Source: Trichinella spiralis
Lineage: Eukaryota > Nematoda > Enoplea > Trichinellida > Trichinellidae
Assembly (NCBI GenBank): GCA_000181795.3
Contig: CM012953.1
Location: 265,504-329,503 of the forward strand
DNA length: 64,000 nucleotides
Reading direction: 5' to 3'
Under the pieces are notes generated by a model. It did no database searches, was not told the origin of the DNA, and saw only the letters and a program-made list of their open reading frames with translations. How positions within the stretch are numbered: the stretch's first letter is position 1; every line of letters begins with the position of its first letter. The translations under genes were made by a program, and so were the position numbers. This document shows, piece by piece, positions 13,450 to 25,425 of this stretch.

Positions 13450-14460
13450 CAAAGGGATCACACTGAATCCTGCCGGCAGATGAACACCTGGCATATAAAA
13501 TGGAGAAAAAAGCGATTTTGAGAAAACCAAGTGCCGAAGTAACGAAACTTATCCATGCTATCTACGACAAAGAAGCCTCCGACGCGTCCTCTAAGCCGTT
13601 TACATCCGGCCAGTTCCCGGTTTCTAAACGCGTGAATGTAGAGCAAATGGGCAAAATGCTTCCTGAGGAATTTCTTAGGAAATTGTAGGGATTGTTGGCC
13701 AGTGGAGATTTCCACCTGCACAAATGGATCAGCAATGAGCCTGAAGTGCTGAAGTCTGTCCTGGACGAGAAAGATCCGTCAGTACCAGGGATCACCTGTT
13801 GAACACGCTCATTATCTACTGGGAGTGCGAGGGGGGGTTGGAGAAGCTGAACTTCTCACCGCCACTGATGGTGCATGGCAAGGGTGAAGACTCGAAGCGG
13901 AAGCCGTTGAACACCGCTTTTCACATCTTCGACCCGGTTGGATGCTTCGCCCCATTCACCGTACGAGCGAAAATGCTCCTCCAAATTTTCTGGCAAGCTG
14001 GAGCATCGTGGGACGATCCCTTACCACGCGACGTAAAGGAGCAGTGGACACGCTGGAAGAACTGCTGAAGATCCACCTTCCACTTACGCGCTCGTACCGG
14101 TCTCACTTATCCAAATGAATCACCTGGAGATCCAGGCGTCATATGTCATATGGCAACAACACTTTAATGCATAGACTATGTGTACGATGCCTCAGAGAGC
14201 GACTATGGAGAAGTGGTGTACATGCGCATTGAAGCGACGAATCGCCACACCGTGGAGAATTCCGCGAGGGAGAAGACACGTGTCGACCCAGTCAGAAGAG
14301 TAACACTACCGAGAGAGAAGAGTACTCATTACCGAGGCTGGAGCTCATGGGGACCTTCATGGCGGCAAGATTGTCCAGAATATTTTGGCTCTGGACGTGC
14401 ATTTCATCACCTGCTGGTGTGATAGCGAGATTGTCCATGCTTACGGCCGGCGGTTGATCG
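13450..14460 (+). mobile_element. decayed BEL/Pao pol fragment (RT end to RNase H)
   Basis: Plus-strand pieces in different frames match the Pao-type pol order. Near 13690-13760: LLASGDFHLHKWISNEPEVL. At 13799-14068: HIFDPVGCFAPFTVRAKMLL followed by WDDPLPRDVKEQW, the signature downstream of the reverse transcriptase. At 14180-14440: YDASESDYGEVVYMRIEATN, the RNase H-like DASE motif, then ITCWCDS. The same blocks occur in the BEL element at 25.0-25.4 kb. Stops and frameshifts throughout; a relic. Confidence 0.8.
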
Positions 14461-15251
14461 CTGGAAGGCATAACGGAATAGGGCAAATTGGTCACCAGTC
14501 CAAGTAAAGCCCATTGACAAGTAACTTTCATTGTACAAACGGACCTTCTCTGTGTTCTTTTTTTCATTGGTGCCATGTAAGTCATCAGGTTTCCCAGTTA
14601 CTATTCACGGCAAAACAGCTTGGGCGTGTCGTTAGCAAAAACTGCCAGATTCTCAAGACGTTGAAAACAAAAGAAATAATTAGTGCTCGATTGAATAGAG
14701 AAAAACAGAGAAAACGACAAAACAAGTAAAAACTGAAGGCTACAGTAAAATGAATAGAGCTCAGGTAAACAACAGTTGCCACCAAACTGCTCACAAAGGA
14801 GAAAATTATAAGTACATACTTTGACCCCGTGTGGACATCGCTGATAGTGAGCAAAGTGCTCGGATTTATCCTCAGACAATTTGCACTGGTGAAAATACAT
14901 CGTGGAACCTGTGAACACGCTCGCGGAACCCCAGGATTCCTCAGAACTCCGTTTGAGAACGCTGCTCTAATCATTTCACAGATCTCTTCTTAATAGATAT
15001 TTATGATTCTACAGTTTTTCTTTAAATATTTTTTTCTTAATTAGTATCAACCTTATGTGAAACAGTTTTTTTAATATGATGAGAGTTTGATTAATAAGTT
15101 TGTTCGATTCTAATTCCCAAAACCGTTGATATTTTCACAGTCACTGCTACACGTGATTTCCACTTGCAACCAATTCAAGCTAGTAAATTTTACCTTATAG
15201 CAAAGTTGTTCTACTTGGTATTTACAAAATCAGAAATTTTAAATATTAATA
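14461..15251. other. unassigned sequence between BEL/Pao relic and 550-bp repeat
   Basis: In intact Pao elements the gap between RNase H and the integrase zinc-binding region is only a few hundred bases, so part of this stretch is probably inserted or scrambled DNA. Overlapping minus-strand ORFs at 14585-14974 show no family I recognise. Confidence 0.3.
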
Positions 15252-15808
15252 TATCAGGGTAAGTTTTACTTTTCATATATTTGTTAATAAATGGCAGTAA
15301 ATTAAAATTTATCACATTATACGTAACAGAGGCAGCAATAAAATTGAAATCAATGGCATTCATACAAAATTCAGAATTGTAGAATGCACAGATTGCCACC
15401 TGCTGAAATAATTAACGCCTTATAAAAGGCCACAAAATTGAAAGTGCAAATCAATTTTGCATCAAATCTAAACACAAGAATGTTATTCAAGTGCTTAGAT
15501 GCGGAGTTTTTTTTGGATTTAATCACCAATTAATAGTTTGGCATTATTATAATACATTCACTCACCACACCGGTTGCAGGCCTTGTATGATAATTATAAA
15601 CGTGAATTAACAAATATATATATAATATACTCACCGTACTTTATAAATATTTATTACACATATTAAAACTCCGGGTAATTTGAATGATTATTAAGTAGGC
15701 ACTTGCCTATTTTTAAATTAAATACCTTATTGGGTTTTGTAAGATTAGAAATTTCCTTAAGGAGTTAATCAACTGAACTATATCTATCTATGGTCATTGT
15801 AATGGAAT
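15252..15808. repeat. 550-bp dispersed repeat, copy 1
   Basis: Matches 19014-19563 in the same orientation at roughly 90 percent by eye, starting at TATCAGGGTAA and ending near CATTGTAATGGAAT. The right boundary abuts the BEL/Pao integrase relic. No coding potential is shared by both copies. On the minus strand both copies contain two splice-donor-like GGTGAGT sequences. Confidence 0.8.
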
Positions 15809-16080
15809 CTCAGCTCCGTCGGCTGGATCCTTTTGTGAATAAAGGGAGATTGCTGCTGGTGGGTAAAAGATTGAAGAACTCTGAGTTGCAGACACACATG
15901 AGACCCAGCGATCCTGCCTGGAGACCACGTTTTGACGTCAGGATTGAACGACGCTGCCACGAGCGGCATCTACACTCTAGGGCCACGCATACACTGGCAG
16001 TCCTGGGACAGCAATATTGGGTGCTGAAGGGGTGCAGCCGAGTAAATAAAGCAATATGGAGTTATTTCGCATGCTGACCT
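15809..16080 (+). mobile_element. BEL/Pao integrase zinc-binding fragment
   Basis: The reading LRRLDPFVNKGRLLLVGKRL and then RRCHERHLHSRATHTLAVLG and QQYWVLKGCSRVNKAIW matches the H2C2 integrase domain of the BEL element at 24.3-24.7 kb, where the same positions read SRLDPFVDEEGLLRVGG and RRCHARQPHAGTTHTLAILR. It probably belongs to the same old insertion as 13450-14460, split by intervening sequence. Confidence 0.8.
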
Positions 16081-17029
16081 GCAATGGAGGAATAGCGTTG
16101 CTCCTTCTGCAGTAAATCCAAAAACAGAAAAGTTTAAAAAATGCTGTGAATTATACAAGGCGCTGTGCTGCACAGAGCACGTCCACAAAATCTGCCCCAA
16201 CTGCTATTACAGGCCATGCACATCCACATGTAGGCTATTTTAAATTCAATAAATCAGGATCAAGATATTGAAAATGTTCTTTGGCGTGTTCGCAAAAGAA
16301 CCATCGTAGATTCTCATTCACGGTTGTCTTTTTTGCAGTTTCATCAAATGGCATTCTCTATGGATTATATTTTTTCAGACTCTGACTGTTAAATACATTT
16401 CAACTTGTTTCTGAATTGTTTCTAGTGACTTTAGAAGGATGTGAGATGAACAAGAAATAAATCCTTAACATCAGTTTAACTCTCCTCTCCTAATAGGAAG
16501 CAAAGGAATGACTTGGAAGGTGTGTGTGAGTGAATGTTAGTAGCATGTCACTGGGTTAGAAATCTGACACCCCTATGTATTCATGTGGCAAACGTTGTTC
16601 TCTAATCTGATATGCCTACATAAATATACATATTTATTTGCGCTTGTACATTCTAATGTTTATGATTAAATTAAAGTGCTTTCTAATGTACGCTAAATGT
16701 TTACGATCACACGCAACCATCAATGAATGGAACCAAAGAGCGCTGCTATACATGCACCTGTACCTTCCATTTTATTTCTTTAGTGTTACACAAGGATGCA
16801 TTTAAATTTTTATACTACTTTTTGCAGATTAACTCTCCTATGATCTTCAAATTGACTTTTCTACTTTTGTCTTCCGGGTCACACTGACCCACAGGTGATG
16901 CATAATGTATTTCACAATCGTACTGCAACTTGGTATTCGTGCATTTTATTTTACACGCTGCTGATAAATATTCTAATATGCAAAGTTTATTATTTTCCTG
17001 ATAAGACGGAATATGATGCATGTTCTTTG
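16081..17029. other. spacer with GGGTCA/TGACCC palindrome
   Basis: No gene. A TTAA at about 16831 followed by a subterminal palindrome GGGTCACACTGACCC (16876-16890) resembles piggyBac ends and may be the 3' end of the minus-strand piggyBac relic next to it. This is tentative. Confidence 0.35.
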
Positions 17030-17850
17030 CCACACTTAAATTTCTTCTGCGCATAAATTACAATATGATTATGTATGATGCATGCAAATGTATTTTCTGG
17101 CATTTTTGATAACGTACGCTTGCTGTCATTTGAAACACACAGTTGGCATCAGGCTCTTTTCTTATCACCTCGTCCGTACAGTATCATGCTGATGCTTGTA
17201 GATGGCTGCTCAGCTTCTTGTCGCAACCGTTCAACTGCCGTTTTTGCTGCTGCTGTTTTGGGCAGTGTTTCTCACTTCATCATTTCTGGTTGCACTAAAG
17301 CCAAGTTCTTCAAGGATTAATCGTCGTTTATGCAGCCGTCACTACCAATGGTCATTGAGCTGCCAATCTTTGACGAGAATACGCTGATGTCACTTGGTCC
17401 AAGTTATCCACGCTACTTTTAGTATTATTGTAGTGTACAATAATATCAGGCTTGCTGTCTTTTCCGTCGCTAACCTGGGTATTATTGTACATCGCACTGA
17501 GAGCCAAAACATTTTTATCTTTTGGCATGCGTGCGACGATGGTTAAGTCTTCAGAAAAGGCGTATCTGGAAGAGTTTACTACTCTGCCTTGAAGGAGTAG
17601 CAGTTCTCGTGGTAGCTCTGGCTTGTTTTTTTTACCGTATCAAGCAACGTGAAATTCTTCTTTCTTAACTCTACGCTCAATGTGTATGATGTAAAAATGT
17701 TGTCGCATGTTACATTATTACCATTCAGGCCCTTTGTCATCTCGAGAATCCCTCGCATGCCTTGGTTCTTCTCACGAGTTCAGCCTGACGGCTTGCCAGT
17801 GTAAATTTGCATGTTCTATGCGTAGCTTGATTTTGTGCAACACGCTATCC
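17030..17850 (-). mobile_element. decayed piggyBac transposase (relic 2, PGBD4-like)
   Basis: On the minus strand, in broken frames, the conserved order of a piggyBac DDE transposase is visible: NQGMRGILEMTKGLNGNNVT, CDNIFTSYTLSVELRKKNFT (DNFFTS-type motif), VLALSAMYN, KPDIIVHYNNTKSSVDNLDQ, then LPKTAAAKTAVERLRQEAEQ and a CQLCVSND cysteine motif. Multiple stops and frameshifts. This lineage differs from relics 1 and 3, which have a PGBD2/3-like tail. Confidence 0.85.
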
Positions 17851-19013
17851 AAAATTTAATGCTATACTTTTCCTGTTTCTTTATCATGCACTGTCTGAAT
17901 CACTGATTGGTTCTTCTTCTATCCTTCCTTCTATATTTTTGCATTCTTTCTATTAGTATTATTATCAGGTGATTATCTTCCAAAGAATAATCAACTATTT
18001 TAGAACTGGCAGTTAAGATTCCAATTCAGTCAATTATTGTATACATTTCTCTTGCATTTCATAATACCACGTTTATCTAAAGATAAGAATCAAAAGTGTC
18101 AGTGACCTTTGCAAGCTTTACTTATAATGTTATCAAACAGTTAATGCCTATATGGATGCAATATGCTAAGATAGCCAGAAGAGCACCTCAGTTATTCAAA
18201 GTACCATCGTTCATCTGTTTAGTGCGTTCCATCTGTAATAATTAGGCATAAATTACATGCTGATATATGTATTTTGCATAACAATACTACTTCATATGTT
18301 TTTCAAGTCTGTTTTCCTTCAAGGCTATGCTATTCAATGACTATAGTAAATGATGAGTCACAACTTAGATGGGTAAACAAAGCATTTTAGAATGTGACTC
18401 CTCTATTCTACCTGAAGAAGGTTCTGAAACAGCAGTTTTAATTCCTGTGAAACAAATCTATTCAAATGGAGATGCATACTAAACAATTATTTTTTCTGAC
18501 CCATTTCAAACTAAATGAAAGTCACGAAATGATATCAATTTGATTCTGTGAGATGGTCAAATATATGGTCAAAGAATTCCCTCTGCATAGGTGGTACTGA
18601 TCAAATATATTCCTGCATATGGACTATGCTACTTCTCATTTAAACAATGTATAGTGTAGGAGATAATAAGTACATCATTTCTCCAATTCCTGGAAAATTT
18701 TTTTCAACGGGCTGTTAATATATTATTAGATGCACATTTGGTGTTCCCTAGTTCATCTTGATGGCCCTGACTCTGTTTTATTTGGTTGGATATTAGAAGA
18801 ATTTTTTGGAATGTATGAAGGTTCACTGACGTTATACATGAACACAGGCATATCCATTAATTTTTTTTCTTCGATGTTTATTACTCACGTTTATACATTA
18901 CCCATGTATTCAGGATTGCGCAGTCAATTAGTCAGTCATTTCTATTTTCAACTCATGCGATCAATTCTGTATAATGCCATCAGCATGCTATTTAGATTTT
19001 ATCAGCACTTCTT
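17851..19013. other. spacer, no supported gene
   Basis: A plus-strand ORF at 18730-19080 (116 codons) runs into repeat copy 2 and has no recognisable domain; I do not support it as a gene. The 5' portion of piggyBac relic 2 may extend into the first few hundred bases. Confidence 0.35.
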
Positions 19014-19563
19014 TATCAGGGTAAATTTTAGTTCTGATATATTTGCTAATGAATTAAAATTTATTACATCTAAGAAATAGAGGCAGCAATAAAATTAAAA
19101 TCATTGGCATTCAAACAAAATTCAGAATTGTAGAATGCACAGCCTGCCAAATGCTGAAATAATTAACGCCTTATAAAAGGCCACAAAATTGAAAGTGCAA
19201 ATCAATTTTGCATCAAATCTAAACACAAGAATGTTATTCAAGTGTTTAGATGCGGAGTTTTTTTGGATTTAATCACCAATTAATAGTTTGGCATGAATAT
19301 AATACATTCACTCACCACACCGGTTGCGGGCCTTGTATCATAATTATAAACGTGAATTAACAATTACATGTAAATATAATATACTCACCGCACTTTATAA
19401 ATATTTATTATACATATTAAAACTCCGGGTGATTTGAATGCTTATTGAGTGGGCACTTGGCAAATTTTTAAATTGAATACCTTATTGGGTTTTGTAAGAT
19501 TAGAAATTTCCTTAACAAGTTAATCAGCTAAACTATATCTGTCTATTGTCATTGCAGTAGAAT
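19014..19563. repeat. 550-bp dispersed repeat, copy 2
   Basis: Second copy of the repeat at 15252-15808, same orientation, 3.7 kb away. Shared landmarks include GCCTTATAAAAGGCC, AGATGCGGAGTTT and AAACTCCGGGT. Flanks on both sides are unrelated to those of copy 1, which indicates a mobile or dispersed repeat and not a simple tandem duplication. Confidence 0.8.
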
Positions 19564-22500
19564 ATTTTAAACTTACTTTTTCTCCAAAAAGTGTTTTTAT
19601 TTCATTCGATGTGCTTGACATATTATGTGATAAATATCATAAAAAATATAAATTTCATAGAGAAATCTTTATTTGCTGAATTGTTAGGATGAAAATATAC
19701 GAAGTGAAAAGATGTGCTTAAATAAAGTTGTAAGAAACATAAAATAATGAATAATAAGAATAAGTAAATTTTTGTAAATAAATTTGAAATTATACAACTT
19801 TTCTTTTTTCTAAAATAAAAATATTTTCATAGAAAAAGTTTTAAAAGGAAACGTTTATCTCAGAATTTCATTATAAATTAAGAAAATAAATAAGCTCTTG
19901 TTTCAACTATAAGTTAAAACACGATGATGAGATCAACTGCAGGATTTCAGCAACAAAATTTATGCAAGGTTTGCTAAACAAAATTGCATTAAATTAAAAT
20001 TAGCTGTACTACAATTATGCTAAATTGTTTCTGCGTGTTTTAACTATATTTATTTTCAATTACTACTTGTCATTTTGCGATTTATGAAAGAGTAGTTTTT
20101 CCATGTGAGGGTTACTTGTCTATATCAAGTGAACTAGGGAAGCAGACCAATTTCTTACTAAAAAGCTTGTTTATGATTTAACTGTTTCATTCATTTTATT
20201 TGTCAATAGAACTTTCTGATCAGAAATTGAAGGCAAAAGCTGGTAGTCTAAGTAGCTACTTAGTTAGTAAGGGAGGGAGTGACCGGCTTTGACGACAGTG
20301 ATAAATTCTCTATTTTGTGTCTGTTTCTGTTTATTGAATTGTCAGTCATCCTTCTACTTTTATATCTGTTTCATCTGGTTGCATCTTCATTCAATAAAGC
20401 TCGTGATATTTTGTCACTGATAGAACATGCTAAAATAACCCTGAAAATCTTTACTAACATCCTCACTATCCCATCAATTTGTCTTGCTTCTGTGTCACGT
20501 TCACAAGCAAACGTGAATCAGTCTGCGGTTAGATGATCATGGGTCTATCTGACCTCTCGCTGATTAGGGCTACAGTCCACCATTTTCATCGTTCTTGTCA
20601 CCAAAATTATCATTGGTTATTCAGACACTATGACTTAGCATTGCTTGTTCTTGTCCGCTGTACTTCAGTGAACATTTGATTCATCGTGAGTCGTAATTGC
20701 AATATAAAACTCATATTTGCTTAATTTAAATAGTCGTAATTATTTCAATTCCACACATCAGCGTTTTACCTGGCAGTAAGGATGTTCAGTTTTATTTCAG
20801 CATGTTCTATCAGTGACAAAAGATAATAGAAACAGAAGTAATAAGTGTAATGGTGCTGCATTGCGTGTGACTCTTATAGACAGAAATCATCTTACACTGA
20901 ACCTCTAGATCACAGTAGGGAAGAACAGTAGTTGAGTATGATTACTACAGTATTGATGCTTCGGTTGATATTAGCTAAGTAAGCATGTATTAATCTTGTG
21001 TGTTATTCTACATTTGCTCGCGAAATAGCTATATACGCAGAAAAATAACAACTGGCGATGAATATATGAGATTACGATGAGCGGTCAGTAGAAACAAGGT
21101 TATTGCTGCGTATGAATGAATTTCAAGAATTCTGCAAGTTTTCAGAGTTTTGTTCACCTTTCCTAACGGCGTTTTTACTAGCTGGTGAACGAACATGCGT
21201 CGAAAGCAAGTCGAAAGCGTGACGCAATTACGCAGAGGTGCAGGCAGAGATGGAGAACAAAAGAAAATGTTAACTAAAGCGCATCAGAGCACAGAGTCAT
21301 CTCAAAGATGAGAACTATCAAATGGCTTATCAGGGTATATCATTCAGGGTAGGCCCGTTTCCCCTAATAAATTCTGCCTACCTTTTACCTAAATTGCAAT
21401 ATTGTCCCTCTGATGCGCGCGGCTAAATTTCACTGGTTGTTGCTTTTATGCATTCCATTTGTCAATTATAGGTTTCTCATCAATGGTCAGTTTTCTGAAT
21501 ACAAAAAGTTTTGATCATATTTTAAAAATTATATAGTTTTCAAATGTTTTCGCTTAATGAAATTTTATCATAATTTAATATAACATTGTATTTCTGCACT
21601 AATAGGAAAAATACACATTTATATGTATTTTTAGTTTCAGTGAATTTTATGAAACTTAAGTTTTTGAATTTTTAGTACAGTTACTAAAAATTTCACTGAC
21701 AATAAATCTTGAAATTTTCCATTGAAATGGAATAACCACCTTGGGGAACATAATAGCTGTCTGTCTTGTGTTCTATGGCAGTATAATGTTCTTTTGCTGC
21801 TTTACGTTTGCCATTAAAATTGATGTTCCATTAAACTATATTAAATTATATATATAGTTCAGGTAATTAAAACTTGATGCATAATGTCAGTCATGGTAAC
21901 GGATGACAGGAATCTGAACAAAGTCAAGCACAAAAAATGAATACGTCCAAGTTTCAAAATAACAGTTGCCTACAATTGGATGTTTCCCATTCCAAATTAC
22001 CCAAACGAAATCACAATAATGACACAAATTGACATACAGCCTGTCAATTCAACTCTTAATTGTAGATGGAGTTTGAATTCTAAATGAACAAATTACAAAA
22101 AATTTATAATAATCATACATTATATAATTACTGATAATTATGCATTTTATAAAATAAACCTTGAAAATGAATCTTGTCAGTCAAGAGAACAGAAAGTAAG
22201 TGTTGATTGGCATTCTTTAATTATAAGCTAAAGAACAAAATATTTATTTGTTATATCATGAATATAATAAATAACACTGTTGCATCATCTTCTGTCAATT
22301 CTGAGAAATTTATTTTGCTTTAAGCTAACCTTTCAGTGGTCTTGTTCAACATTTCAAGAATACCTTATTTGTTTTGCACCACTAAAGTTCGCATATATGA
22401 GATCACCATCTCTCCTTTTTATGTAAATCAGGCAATTTAATTTTCTGTATCAAAATAAGATACGTGAAATTACAGTGTAGCCAACGGCTCTACATCGTGA

Positions 22501-22984
22501 TGAATAAACAGTGCGCGTTTATAGGTTAGTCATCGTTGTTTGTTCAGACGTCCGGGTTAAGCTTCTATAAAATTTTACTCTGGGCTAAAGCATTGCTTTA
22601 CAACATTAAAAGCGTTTTGGCGCATTTTTTCAGTATTAGTCATTTCATGTTATTTGCTGTGTGATTTTCCCTCTTTACTGTTTATTCCTTATTTTTGTTT
22701 TTGTGTTTTGCTGCATGCTGCAATAATAAAGTGCTCGTCGAAAGCAATCTTACTTGCTTCTGATTTACTCAGTACTATAATACAATATTTAGGAGAAATT
22801 ATTCAACTGCATGCTGCCCTGGAAATTGTTTCAATTCATGATTCTGAAATTTGTTTCAATATCAATTGCAGACCAATACTGCACTATCTTTAGTTCTGAT
22901 CTTTTGAAGCACTAGAGAAACATAAAATGATGAATGATCAGAATAAGAAACAATTTTGTGAATTTTTGTAAACAAAATTGAAGT
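19564..22984. other. AT-rich spacer with minor repeats
   Basis: No gene recognised. A stretch at about 19733-19795 resembles about 22917-22984 (GAAACATAAAAT, GAATAAG, AATTTTTGTAAA in order), the latter lying directly beside the BEL/Pao LTR. An inverted repeat is listed separately. Confidence 0.4.
20405..20828. repeat. imperfect inverted repeat, arms about 55 bp
   Basis: Arms at about 20405-20458 and 20772-20828 are reverse complementary at roughly 80 percent, with an exact core of 23 bases around GTCACTGATAGAACATG. The 310-bp centre has no coding signal. It could be a decayed miniature inverted-repeat element. Confidence 0.6.
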
Positions 22985-23277
22985 TGTAACGAGCGAAGCA
23001 GCAAGTCACTCGTCTCTGATGTTAGTGGACTGTATTTCTGGATTGTTATTGCAAGGCCGGGAGTGTCCAATGCGTTAGACAATCTGACTTATAAGACGAC
23101 AACTGTTATTCAAAAACTCGATTAAGAGTCGAAACAGTTTACTCAAAAGGAATAACACTGAGCCGGGGATAATCAGATAAGAAATCAATGAATATCGCAC
23201 TAAAGAAAGCAAAACACACTAAAGGCAAACTTCTAACAACGGGAAGCCACAACACTCTACAGGAAGCAACAACGCCA
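22985..23277 (-). repeat. BEL/Pao 3' LTR
   Basis: Begins and ends TG...CA (plus-strand TGTAACG ... AACGCCA). Its first 123 bases match 39690-39812 with few differences. On the minus strand it is preceded by a G-rich polypurine stretch (ATGGGGGATTT, about 23278-23288). The exact inner edge is inferred from the polypurine tract. Confidence 0.75.
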
Positions 23278-23287
23278 AAATCCCCCA

Positions 23288-25425
23288 TTACGTCACTTCC
23301 GTATCTACCGTATTATTAATGACACTCAGGTTCTCTACGTGACGACAGACCCCATTTCTGTCGTCTACATCCTCCCCTCCGGATGGGGGTGTCTTACGCC
23401 CATCACTGACAGTTGCCGGTTCGAGTTGGACGAGCTTCGCCACTGGCCGCGTGATCACGTTGGTCAACGTCCGGATCCTGGCTGATCTCGCGATGCCATC
23501 GCTGCCCAAGTGCAATACCGTAATCACGCCGATCGGGCACTGGGTTCTCGGGATGCTGTCCTCTAGGATCAGCACCAAATCGTTCACTTCTGGCCCGGCT
23601 AGGGAAGATCTCCATTTCTGTCGCTGCATCAGATCCGACAGATATTCTCGTCTCCAACTTCACCACCATTTCGCGAGGAGCTGCTGACGGTATCGCCATC
23701 GATGACTCCATTGCGGGGGACCACGTCCTACTGGCTGCCATTCTGGGTCATGGGCTTCAACTGCCGGAAAGTCCACGTACGCACGACCGGTCAGCAACTG
23801 AAACGGCGATAAAGGGTGGCGTTCGTGGTCTTCATCCCCCACGAATGTCAGTGGTTTGAGGGAGGCTTCTACTTCACAGAGAGTTGTTCTGAGTTCTTCT
23901 TCATTAAGAAGCGCCTTTCCGAGGATCTTCCGCAACGATTCCTTGATCAAGCGGACGAGGCGCTCCCAGTAGCCTCCCATCCAATGGGCTCTCTCCGTGA
24001 TGAATTTCCAGTGGATGCGGTGGCCTACCAGTTCACGCTGGACTCGGTCCAGTAGCCTCAACTCTGGCGCAGCGGCTTTGAAGGAGCGGAAATTATCCGA
24101 TTGGATAATCTCCGGTCTTCCTCGCCGGGCGATGAACCGTCGGAGCGCTTGCATCACTCTGGCCGTCGTCATCTGTGGGACCAGTTCCAAGTGCACTGCC
24201 CGGGATGCCATGCACGTAAACAAGCACACATAGCACTTGGAAGTGGCTTTTTTTCAGACAGGAATGAGCAATGGCCCCGCGAAATCCATCCCAGTGTAGG
24301 CGAAAGCAGCGGCTTCGACCACTCGACTGGATGGCAAGGCCGCCATTCTCGGCTGAATCGGTCTGGCCATTGCACGCCGACAAGCAAAACAGTGCCGGAT
24401 TACTTTCTTCACTTGGGTGCGCCCTTTCAACACCCAATATTGCCGTCTTAGAATTGCCAGCGTATGCGTGGTCCCAGCGTGCGGCTGCCGCGCGTGGCAG
24501 CGTCTAATCAGACCCATCGTCAGGGGGTGGTTTCCAGGCAGGATTACTGGGTGTTTCATGTGTAATGGCAACTCTGCGTTCTCCAGTATTCCACCCACCC
24601 GCAGTAATCCTTCTTCATCCACGAAAGGGTCCAGTCGACTGAGCGACTGGTCGCGACGACACGCCCCTTCCGCGACAGCGCCTGAAGTTCGGAACTGAAA
24701 GCTACCGACTTGGCCATTCGCACCCACGTGCCCTCCGCCTTCCGCAGTTCAGCCACCGTGAGTGCACCACTCTGACGAGCTTCTGCCGGCAACCGGCAAT
24801 TGCGTACGAAATGCTGACAGTACGCTGTGATACGGAAAAGCCGTTCGCGCAGCCGTACCTTTCAGGACCAATGGAACCCACCGGCCAGGCGTTGTGTAGC
24901 TGGGCCAACCATTTCGGCCCATGCCACTACAGTGGCGACTCTAACAATTTTGGAAGCGTCGTGCCGCGGCTGAGAAGATCAGCCGGGTTCTGCCGCCCCG
25001 GGCCGTGTCTCCATGCCGCAGGTTCTACCAACTATTGGATCTCTGCGACGCAATTCCCTACGAATGGCTTCCAACGGTCGGCCGACGATTGTATCCATGC
25101 AAGAGTGACCGCACTATCACACCAGCAAGTGATGCCATGCACTTGCAGACCCAGCATTTTCTGGACGGAGCGCACCAGTCTTGCCGCCACGAGGGCCCCC
25201 ATGAGCTCCAGCCTCGGGAGGGTCAATCTCCGGATTGGGGCAACCCGCGCCTTCGACGTTACGAAGTTCACCGCGGTGTGGTGGTTCGTGGTCTCAATGC
25301 GCATGTATGCCACAGCGCCATATGCCTTCTCCGACGCGTCGCAAAATGCGTGGATCTCCAAACGTGTCACTTTGCCAAGGGCCACCGGTATGAGTGCGCG
25401 TGGAAGACGGATCTTCGACAGATCC
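23288..25425 (-). pseudogene. BEL/Pao pol remnant: RNase H region, integrase, C-terminal domain
   Basis: RNase H-like block at 25385-25032 with FCDASEKAYGAVAYMRIE and ITCWCDSAVTLAWIQSS. Integrase zinc-binding region at 24660-24400 (LRVGG, then RRCHARQ with H, H, C, C pattern ending HCFACRRA). Integrase core 24290-23880 with GMDFAGPLLIP, SDNFRSFKAA and WMGGYWERLVRLIK (D, D, E). A C-terminal domain follows (VLILEDSIPRTQCPIG) to 23288. Damage includes an in-frame TGA at 24254-24256, another at 23660-23662, one near 25433 and a frameshift near 24660. No reverse transcriptase motif is present anywhere in this copy. Confidence 0.88.

Noticed and set aside
18730-19080. ORF of 116 codons as a gene
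   Set aside because: It runs into a dispersed repeat, has no recognisable domain, and the second repeat copy does not conserve the frame.
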